Made by a program: the position numbers and the translations under genes. Of a stretch of DNA of 38,482 bases, positions 32,950-38,482 are shown piece after piece. Position 1 is the first letter of the stretch. Every line of letters starts with the position of its first letter. This stretch comes from Chitinophagales bacterium (lineage in GTDB: Bacteria > Bacteroidota > Bacteroidia > Chitinophagales > Chitinophagaceae): the NCBI GenBank assembly GCA_021323755.1, contig JAJPKJ010000072.1, forward strand, positions 1 through 38,482, written 5' to 3'. The notes beneath the pieces are model-generated. The model ran no database searches. It was not told the origin of the DNA and saw only the letters and a list, made by a program, of their open reading frames with translations.

Positions 32950-33360
32950 TTATTTTTTTATCATTACTTCTTCAAGCGAATGAATCACCCCATTGGATGC
33001 CTGCACATCACTATTTTGAATTTTAGCGCCTTCAATGGTTACTGTGCCATTTTTTTCATGTACATGTAACTCTTTACCACTAACTGTTTTCAATTTTTCG
33101 CCATCTTTCAAATCTTTGAAATTTATTTTCCCGGAAACAATGTGATAATTTAATAAATCCGCAAGTTTGACTTTATTTTCCGGTTTCAGCAAATCATCCA
33201 ACACGCCTTTTTCGAGTTTACTAAAAGCAAGATCAGAGGGTGCGAAAATGGTGAAAGGGCCTGTACCGCTCAGCGTCTGGTCCAAACCTGAAGCGATAAC
33301 ACCTTTCTTTAATGTTGTCATGTTTTTGTCGACGTTGACAACCTGTGTAATATTTGACAT
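32950..33360 (-). CDS. Single fasciclin (FAS1) domain protein, no signal peptide
   Basis: A 136 aa FAS1 domain. The H1 motif is TGPFTIFAPSDLAFSKL, followed by the YH motif (LLNYHIVSGKI) and the H2-like end (DVQASNGVIHSLEEVMIKK). FAS1 domains normally mediate adhesion outside the cell, yet ATG 33360 (MSNITQVVN) gives no export signal, and the longer frame to 33396 adds MLVILPVNKFQK, which is not a signal peptide either. The shorter start is chosen because the domain begins there. It has its own terminator. Possible explanations are a cytosolic FAS1 protein or non-classical export. Confidence 0.88.
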   Translation of the reverse strand: MSNITQVVNVDKNMTTLKKGVIASGLDQTLSGTGPFTIFAPSDLAFSKLEKGVLDDLLKPENKVKLADLLNYHIVSGKINFKDLKDGEKLKTVSGKELHVHEKNGTVTIEGAKIQNSDVQASNGVIHSLEEVMIKK

Positions 33361-33633
33361 TTTTTGAAATTTATTTACCGGTAGAATAACCAGCAACGGA
33401 TGTAAGGTAGACCTAATTAAAAGCTGCCGCTGTTAATGTTTAGCTTTTGCTTTTAATGTGCGTAAAAATATCATCCCCGACTGGAAATTATGGTCAGCTT
33501 AAGCCTGCTCTCGGGCCGTGTAAATGATAAGATTTGCAATTATCTGCGAAACGAAAGACATGTGCAGAACCTGTAAAATCCATCATAAAGATTGCAGCCT
33601 GCATTAGCAATTGCAAATAAGAAAATGTGTTAA

Positions 33634-33690
33634 TTATGTAATTTCTTCTGACATTTTGTAAGAATTACAAAGACCATGTTTTTAATTTTG
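33634..33690 (+). promoter_or_regulatory. Direct-repeat promoter with exact -7 element
   Basis: TTATGTAA (33634-33641), then TTGTAAGA (33656-33663) 22 bp later, then TAATTTTG (33683-33690), an exact TAnnTTTG, 49 bp after the first repeat. The region between the repeats also forms an imperfect hairpin (TGTAATT(T)CTT with AAGAATTACA). Predicted TSS about 33697. Confidence 0.5.
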
Positions 33691-33696
33691 AAACAG

Positions 33697-33770
33697 AAAC
33701 TGATTCGAAATAATCGTCACAGGAATAGTAGGTTTTGGTTAAGCCTCTTTTATTAAGGGGCTTTTTTATT
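33697..33770 (+). ncRNA. Candidate 74-nt small RNA or terminated leader
   Basis: Runs from the predicted TSS to the intrinsic terminator at 33741-33770. It has no start codon with a meaningful ORF. It may be an independent sRNA, or an attenuated leader of the gene at 33974. Both ends are sequence-based predictions. Confidence 0.4.
33741..33770 (+). terminator. Intrinsic terminator inside an intergenic region
   Basis: AAGCCTCTT (33741-33749) pairs with AAGGGGCTT (33755-33763), one wobble, followed by TTTTATT. It faces right but no coding gene ends before it. Confidence 0.75.
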
Positions 33771-33973
33771 GAGCTACTTTTTAATGAACAGATACATATA
33801 ATTTACTCCTGTCCATGATGCCGGATTTTATATATCATCAACAATTCGCACCTTGGGGTTTCTTTCGACATCATCAAGAATCTTGTAAGTTATTTTCGGA
33901 ATTATATAAGATCCCCAATCTGAATAAAATGAACTTTGCAGATTAATTATCCTTTTATCAATTCCGCAATACA

Positions 33974-34333
33974 ATGAATATAATCGAACCGGCTGCTCCG
34001 GTAATTCTTAGAAAGCATGATCATTTAAGAGAAACAAAAAATAGTTCTGCGGATCTACAAGGAAGATTCGCCAGTAATGATATTATTTTAAACGTAAGTA
34101 TTAAAGATGCGCTGATCCGCTTTGGTATCATGATCATCTTACCAATATTGGCACTCGTTTTTGACAAGCATTTGGTCATTTACACGGCACCCCCAATGAC
34201 TTATCTTTTTGTATCAGCGATAACTCATTTTTGTATTATTAAATATCTATGGCATCATTTTGTTAAGCACGAAGCTTCGCCAGCATTAAAAGGATATGGG
34301 CAAGATCCAAACTACCCCGAAGAATCCATTTGA
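33974..34333 (+). CDS. Small membrane protein, unknown function (119 aa)
   Basis: A hydrophilic N-terminus (about 1-45) is followed by two hydrophobic segments (about 48-66 and 72-90) and a polar tail. The core VSIKDALIRFGIMIILPILAL is reminiscent of small DUF2892-like membrane proteins but lacks enough features to name. It stands alone, convergent with the AI-2E-type permease gene. The upstream leader from the predicted promoter is about 277 nt and includes an intrinsic terminator. Confidence 0.7.
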   Translation: MNIIEPAAPVILRKHDHLRETKNSSADLQGRFASNDIILNVSIKDALIRFGIMIILPILALVFDKHLVIYTAPPMTYLFVSAITHFCIIKYLWHHFVKHEASPALKGYGQDPNYPEESI

Positions 34334-34461
34334 AAATAACTGACACTTAGATAAAAATGAAAATAATATTTTCAGCTTAAGCAAGTATGAACGATGCAAA
34401 TGTTGTAAACATTGATATCGCAAAAAAGAAACAATTAAGAGCTTACCGGAATCCTTTTAGA

Positions 34462-35553
34462 TCAAAGACCGGTTGTTTTTTTAAGCCTTTTTTTCAACAT
34501 CTCTCTTTTATGATAAACGGGTATTTCATTTCCCAGCAACTTGCCCCATGGTTTTAATTCTTCTATCCGGTCAAATATAATTTTTAATACCCCAACAAAA
34601 GGGATTGCCAAGAACATTCCGGCAATTCCCCATAAAACTCCACCTAATAAAACCACAATGATAGAAATCAATGCATTAATTTTTACTTTGGAAGAAACGA
34701 TAAAGGGAATTAAGACATGGTTATCGGTAAACTGTATCAGGATATATGCCGCTATAATCAATATCTGAGTCTGAATTCCATCTTTCGTGATAGTAGCAAT
34801 GATGATCGGAAAAATAAGGGCAAGTATTCCACCGATAAAAGGCAGCACATTAACGATTGCTCCGATTACGCCCAGCAATATGGCGTATTTTACTCCCAAT
34901 ATTAATAAAGCCACGCTGTTCAACGTGGCCACAATAATTCCTTCCAGTAATAAACCAACCATATAATTTTGTATAGCACCCTTCGTTTTCAAAAGCATCT
35001 CATTGATATTATTTGCGTTGGACTCCGAAAAAATTTCAAATAGAAAATTAAGAATGAGTTTTTTATAATAGAGAAGAAGGATAGTAAATATGGGCAACAA
35101 AATACCAACGCTTAAGATCCCGAAAAAATTTCCCATCAGTTTGCCGATTACCGGAGTAATATCCGATTGTGTTTCACTTAACCATTTATTTTGTTGTTTG
35201 AGCGAAATGCCTAGATGGTCTTGCAATCCTGTCTGCATACTGGTGAACAATGCAGAAAATTTCTCCTTTAATACAGGAAGATCCGATCCGAAATTGACTA
35301 TCTGGGATGCTAAAAAATAACCCAGCCCTAAAAAAATGATGGTAGCTATCAATATGGCACAAACAATGGCGAGTATTTGCGTCATGCCCCACCGTTGGAA
35401 TTTATTCACAAGCGGATTGAGTAAAATGGCAATCATGGATGACAGTGATAATGGAACTAAAATATCGCGAAGCTCAACTAAAATAAATGTTACCACCACC
35501 AACCCCAAAAGAGTTATAGTACTTCTTATGTAAAAGGGATATTTATTTGTCAT
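34462..35553 (-). CDS. AI-2E family transporter (PerM/UPF0118)
   Basis: A 363 aa inner-membrane protein with about eight helices. Family features: the paired N-terminal helices with LRDILVPLSLSSMIAILLNPLV, the central amphipathic region, and the C-terminal block PFIGGILALIFP ... DNHVLIPFIVSSKVKINALI ... GGVLWGIAGMFLAIPFVGVLKI. The family name comes from TqsA, but members include Na+/H+ antiporters and uncharacterised permeases, so AI-2 export should not be assumed. ATG 35553 (MTNKYPFY) is preferred to 35565. A perfect 17 bp palindrome lies just upstream. Confidence 0.9.
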   Translation of the reverse strand: MTNKYPFYIRSTITLLGLVVVTFILVELRDILVPLSLSSMIAILLNPLVNKFQRWGMTQILAIVCAILIATIIFLGLGYFLASQIVNFGSDLPVLKEKFSALFTSMQTGLQDHLGISLKQQNKWLSETQSDITPVIGKLMGNFFGILSVGILLPIFTILLLYYKKLILNFLFEIFSESNANNINEMLLKTKGAIQNYMVGLLLEGIIVATLNSVALLILGVKYAILLGVIGAIVNVLPFIGGILALIFPIIIATITKDGIQTQILIIAAYILIQFTDNHVLIPFIVSSKVKINALISIIVVLLGGVLWGIAGMFLAIPFVGVLKIIFDRIEELKPWGKLLGNEIPVYHKREMLKKRLKKTTGL

Positions 35554-35576
35554 TAAAAAACCCAATTGAAGGGTGA

Positions 35577-35593
35577 TTGAATATTATATTCAA
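35577..35593. promoter_or_regulatory. Perfect palindrome upstream of the AI-2E-type gene
   Basis: TTGAATATTATATTCAA is a perfect dyad with a central T, 24-40 bp before ATG 35553. It is a candidate operator; it does not fit the TGA-N6-TCA spacing. Confidence 0.4.
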
Positions 35594-35659
35594 GATACTC
35601 ATTAGATGACAGAAATAAAAAAACCATTTCTGGATGTAGTGGATCAAACTGAAATAAAT

Positions 35660-35688
35660 AAAAAAGGGCCAGGATGAAAATCCAGCCC
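35660..35688 (-). terminator. Orphan leftward terminator
   Basis: GGGC/GCCC (35666-35669 with 35685-35688) and GGAT/ATCC (35672-35675 with 35680-35683) form a two-part stem with a GAAA loop, followed on the minus strand by six T residues. No leftward gene lies to its right in the window, so it may end an unannotated RNA. Confidence 0.55.
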
Positions 35689-35693
35689 GTTTG

Positions 35694-36330
35694 AAATTCA
35701 TGAACCCTAACATCTATGTATGATAAAGTTAAATGGCTATTGCAGTTTCTGAACTACAAAATTTCAAATTCAATTTACATTATTCACACTTTTAGCTTCT
35801 CGAATCAATAAATGCCTGAGGTCTTTAGGTGCAAGGGAAGTTCTGATCACGATTTACATGTGAAATTTATATTGAGTTGGTCAAATTCCCGGTTGAAAAA
35901 AGGAAATATTTTATAGCACACACCAAAAATAAGTATCGCATAATCTCAAATATGCATTATTAAAGAATAAGACCTTCGCGATTTTGATAATGCTGAGATC
36001 GGCTTTCATTATATATGTGAATTATGTAATTCTTTTACAATGTTGTATAACAGTTTGGGCAAAAAGGAACTTAACTTTGATAAATAATTCCACGAGATGC
36101 TTTCTAAAATCAGTTTACAAGTCTTTGACTAAGAACTTTCGCTTGCAATAATTTATGCCGATCAGCTCCAATAAAGCCTTTAGTAAAAACCGAAATCAGT
36201 GCATTTGAAATAGTTATTTCAAATAATGCGGGACAGGGCGGGAGATTTGTATTAGCTAATATTTGTCCAAATCATTTATGCAAAATCTGTTATATCAACT
36301 TATCATTTTCTTAATAATCCCCACTTTCAG
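35694..36330. other. Long intergenic region and leader upstream of the sugar transferase
   Basis: No supported ORF. It contains the direct-repeat promoter (36022-36079) and a leader of about 244 nt with two foldable segments: the hairpin 36201-36229 (TTTGAAAT/ATTTCAAA plus GCA/TGC) and a GGACA/TGTCC stem closing over the palindrome TATTAGCTAATA. On the minus strand TATTTTTG (35924-35931) is a lone -7 match that could feed the orphan terminator. Confidence 0.45.
36022..36079 (+). promoter_or_regulatory. Direct-repeat promoter upstream of the sugar transferase
   Basis: TTATGTAA (36022-36029), TTGTATAA (36043-36050, period 21 bp) and an exact -7 TAACTTTG (36072-36079), 50 bp after the first repeat. 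The flanking TGTGAATTATGTAA is identical to the copy upstream of the desaturase. Confidence 0.55.
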
Positions 36331-37491
36331 ATGGAACTAACCTCTATACCAGAAAAGTCTTCTTCAAATAAAGTATTTGTTTGCGATGACACCGCACCTG
36401 AATTCACGATCAAAGAAAATAAAATAGAACAAAATGGCGGGTTCTATTATATCGGGAAAAACGAACGAATTGTCGAACATTTGACAAAGACATTTACGAC
36501 GGGATCCACATTCGATAGCCTCGCAAGTGCAAAATCTGCATTAATGCATTGCTTCAGCCACGATGATTTTAATATTCCCGCAGTTATTTTTTTTGACAGT
36601 GCACAGGAGATTATTCCCATAAAAGGCTTTCGCCAATTTCTGGCTAACAACTTATTGTCATCACCAATACCTTTTATTTTAAACGGATCCGGTCTGTCTG
36701 AACAAAAACTCAATTATTACAGAAAAAATAAACTTTCTGATGATATTGTCTGGTTGGATGATTTTGATGAAAAAAATATCACAGCAAAAGTCCTGTTTCT
36801 TAAAAAAGTGAAATCAAGATCAAATCAACTAAAAGACAATTCCAGAACAAATTACTCGACAGTAGTTCAAGATATTCTTAAAAGAATTTTTGATATTATC
36901 ATGTCTGCGATCATAATGATCCTTTTAACTCCGGTATTTCTTCTGATTGCCCTGGCAGTTAAGGCTGAATCCGGTGATCCGGTTTTCTATATTTCCAAAA
37001 GAGCAGGCAAAGGATATAAGATCTTTAATTTCTACAAATTCCGAACGATGTTTACTGGTGCGGACGAAAAGATAGGCGACCTTGCTCATCTTAATTTATA
37101 CAATACTGATCTAGAAAAAAAAGGTCCTGTGTTCATCAAGATCAACAATGATCCAAGAGTCACCAGGGTGGGGTCATTTTTAAGAAAGACAAGCCTCGAT
37201 GAATTGCCCCAGCTGGTTAATGTGTTGCGGGGTGATATGTCTTTTGTCGGTAATCGCCCTCTGCCCCTCTACGAGGCCGAAACCATGACAACCAACGAAT
37301 GGGCTTCTCGCTTTATGGCTCCAGCCGGTATAACCGGTCTATGGCAAATAAAAAAAAGAGGCAGGGAAGATATGTCTGCAGAAGAAAGAATTGAGCTTGA
37401 CATTGCCTATGCATCCAATTCCAATTTTGCCTACGATTTATGGATAATGGCAAAAACACCGTCAGCTCTTTTTCAAAAAATAAATTCTTAA
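36331..37491 (+). CDS. Sugar transferase with receiver-like N-terminal domain
   Basis: A 386 aa initiating phosphoglycosyl transferase of the bacterial sugar transferase family (PF02397). Residues about 185-386 carry the re-entrant membrane helix (IFDIIMSAIIMILLTPVFLL), ISKRAGKGYKIFNFYKFRTM, the catalytic Asp-Glu (D245, E246), LRKTSLDELPQLVNVLRGDMSFVGNRP and GITGLWQI. It transfers a sugar-phosphate to undecaprenyl phosphate to begin a polysaccharide. Residues about 35-160 look like a degenerate receiver (PAVIFFDSA, then IPFILNGSG, then DIVWLDDF), without the full phosphorylation pocket, so probably a protein-interaction or regulatory module. It is preceded by a long leader and followed by two small unknown genes, consistent with the start of an exopolysaccharide locus continuing outside the window. 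Confidence 0.92.
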   Translation: MELTSIPEKSSSNKVFVCDDTAPEFTIKENKIEQNGGFYYIGKNERIVEHLTKTFTTGSTFDSLASAKSALMHCFSHDDFNIPAVIFFDSAQEIIPIKGFRQFLANNLLSSPIPFILNGSGLSEQKLNYYRKNKLSDDIVWLDDFDEKNITAKVLFLKKVKSRSNQLKDNSRTNYSTVVQDILKRIFDIIMSAIIMILLTPVFLLIALAVKAESGDPVFYISKRAGKGYKIFNFYKFRTMFTGADEKIGDLAHLNLYNTDLEKKGPVFIKINNDPRVTRVGSFLRKTSLDELPQLVNVLRGDMSFVGNRPLPLYEAETMTTNEWASRFMAPAGITGLWQIKKRGREDMSAEERIELDIAYASNSNFAYDLWIMAKTPSALFQKINS

Positions 37492-37525
37492 AAATTCCCG
37501 GCGCAAAATCAAATCAGGTTTCGAG

Positions 37526-38008
37526 ATGCAGATCAAAATGAAATATTATTCAAAAAAAGATATGCAATTATTTAAATGGAAATCATATTTCAATTCTTCG
37601 CTAAAAATAATAAGCTGTATTTTATTTATCTCCTTTACGCTAATCGCACATTCACAAACTTCAAAAGATTATATTAAATTATTGACAGCTGAGCGGGAAC
37701 AACTTTGGAGGCTGGATAGCATCACCCTGAATAGCAATTATGCCGAATTAAAAAAAGAAATGGTCGTGTTATTCAAATTGAATAACAAGGCAATTGTATT
37801 TGATGGCGCTTCTCAAAAAAAAGATACGATTTCCTGGTACCTGACAAAAAAAGAAAGGTATGCCATACTTAGTTTAGGAGAGATCGGGCAATATGAAATT
37901 GATTTTTTGCGAAAGAATAATTTAAGATACATGCGATTACGGAATGAAATCACCATCCAAAAAAATATTAATATCACCGAATATTTTTTTACCCCTTCAA
38001 AATTGTAA
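37526..38008 (+). CDS. Hypothetical exported protein
   Basis: A 160 aa product with a long N-terminus and a hydrophobic segment (about 28-42, ISCILFISFTLIAHSQ) that reads like a signal peptide; ATG 37562 (MQLFKWKSYF) would give a more usual signal length and may be the real start. The mature part is polar with no motif I recognise. It lies 34 bp after the sugar transferase and 14 bp before the next gene, so it is probably in the same operon. Confidence 0.7.
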   Translation: MQIKMKYYSKKDMQLFKWKSYFNSSLKIISCILFISFTLIAHSQTSKDYIKLLTAEREQLWRLDSITLNSNYAELKKEMVVLFKLNNKAIVFDGASQKKDTISWYLTKKERYAILSLGEIGQYEIDFLRKNNLRYMRLRNEITIQKNINITEYFFTPSKL

Positions 38009-38022
38009 ACGCCTGCATAAGA

Positions 38023-38454
38023 ATGAAGAACGAAAAAATAATAAAGATAACCGCATTTTCCGTCATGGGAATGATCGCCATCAGCATGTGCATAGCATGG
38101 TTCATTAGCGAAAGAAAATTTCGCTTATCTGAAATGAACAAGCGTTCGACCTATAGCAGGCTAAGCAATTTGACTGAAAGGATCATTGGTGCTTATGGCA
38201 CTGATTCGCTTGCAAACTGGGATAGCGCCTTTAGTCATGAATTCTATGATGTGGGAACCATTCCCCCCGAAGATTCATCAACCTTACTGGCAATGAGAAG
38301 ATTCAAGTTCGAACTCCATGATAAATTAGATGGGATGATAAATATTCTGGATTCTGCAAAATTAAGTGAGGCAGGGCAGGATCTTATTTTCGCATGCCAG
38401 CTCCAGATCTTTAGGATTTCCAAAGCTCCAAAAGAAATTGCTGAAAATAATTAA
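38023..38454 (+). CDS. Hypothetical single-helix membrane protein
   Basis: A 143 aa product with one N-terminal membrane helix (about residues 8-27, ITAFSVMGMIAISMCIAWFI) and a helical, polar extracytoplasmic part rich in charged residues. No known family is recognised. It is downstream of the exported protein gene with a 14 bp gap, so likely co-transcribed, and ends 28 bp before the window edge. Confidence 0.7.
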   Translation: MKNEKIIKITAFSVMGMIAISMCIAWFISERKFRLSEMNKRSTYSRLSNLTERIIGAYGTDSLANWDSAFSHEFYDVGTIPPEDSSTLLAMRRFKFELHDKLDGMINILDSAKLSEAGQDLIFACQLQIFRISKAPKEIAENN

Positions 38455-38482
38455 CGCTGGTAGCAGCAACCGTTATTATTTA

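Larger units (their letters stand above)
33361..33973. other. 613 bp intergenic region with direct-repeat promoter and terminator
   Basis: No ORF is supported. From left to right it should contain the leftward fasciclin promoter (no clear -7 found), a rightward direct-repeat promoter (33634-33690), an intrinsic terminator (33741-33770), and about 200 bp of leader before the gene at 33974. Confidence 0.5.

Noticed and set aside
34358-34374. Palindrome TGAAAATAATATTTTCA as a terminator of the 33974 gene
   Set aside because: The stem is purely A/T apart from one pair and no T-run follows, so it is too weak to call.
35635-35646. TGTAGTGGATCA as a Crp/Fnr box for the AI-2E-type gene
   Set aside because: It has one mismatch, no second copy at 22 bp and no -7 element at the expected distance.
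1-38482. Mobile elements, prophage, CRISPR or tRNA genes
   Set aside because: No transposase, integrase, repeat-spacer pattern or cloverleaf was recognised by reading; small tRNAs could only be fully excluded with a covariance-model scan.

Overview
The window looks like a chromosomal segment of a Bacteroidota bacterium, most likely of the Chitinophagaceae / Sphingobacteriia type. This rests on gene content and on promoter signals. The content signals are a fused CcoN-CcoO oxidase subunit, a CcoP with only one haem-c motif, and a receiver-Crp fusion regulator. The promoter signals are TAnnTTTG-type -7 elements and mostly absent Shine-Dalgarno sequences. The genus cannot be determined. I saw no rRNA, tRNA, CRISPR array, prophage or insertion sequence.

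Region 1 (1-13537) is a microaerobic respiration locus. It holds a PAS histidine kinase (5' end outside the window), a receiver-Crp/Fnr fusion response regulator and oxygen-independent hemN. Convergent to these is the cbb3 oxidase operon ccoS-ccoNO-ccoQ-ccoP-ccoG-ccoH-TauE/SafE-like. The copper ATPase ccoI, a DUF2892 protein and two hypothetical genes lie upstream of it.

Region 2 (13562-22220) is a stress and fermentation block. It holds Hsp20, three universal-stress-type proteins, a flavin/pyridoxamine-oxidase-like protein, a SulP transporter, a zinc alcohol dehydrogenase, an acetyl-CoA hydrolase/CoA-transferase and a small membrane protein.

Region 3 (22221-38482) holds an acyl desaturase behind a long structured leader, an 8.7 kb cyclic beta-1,2-glucan synthase, a short fasciclin protein, a small membrane protein, an AI-2E-family permease, and a sugar transferase with a receiver-like N-terminus followed by two unknown genes. 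The last group may be the start of an exopolysaccharide locus.

The strongest new observation joins regions 1 and 2. Eight promoters (hemN, ccoS, hsp20, both divergent genes at 15.1 kb, the alcohol dehydrogenase, and both divergent genes at 20.4 kb) carry Crp/Fnr-type palindromes TGA-N6-TCA. In seven of them these occur in tandem at exactly 22 bp, some copies being degenerate. The gene-proximal box centre lies exactly 33 bp from a TAnnTT-like -7 element in those seven, which places it at about -41.5. The obvious candidate reader is the receiver-Crp protein encoded here. It has no cysteines suited to an Fe-S cluster, so signal input probably comes from the PAS kinase, like FixL-FixJ-FixK collapsed into two proteins. 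The promoter geometry also fixes several start codons.

A second promoter class appears three times in region 3: TTATGTAA, then TTGTnnAA one 21-22 bp period later, then a -7 element about 50 bp after the first repeat. It precedes the desaturase, the small membrane protein and the sugar transferase. Each has a 5' leader of about 220-280 nt, one able to form a three-way junction with competing hairpins and another containing an intrinsic terminator.
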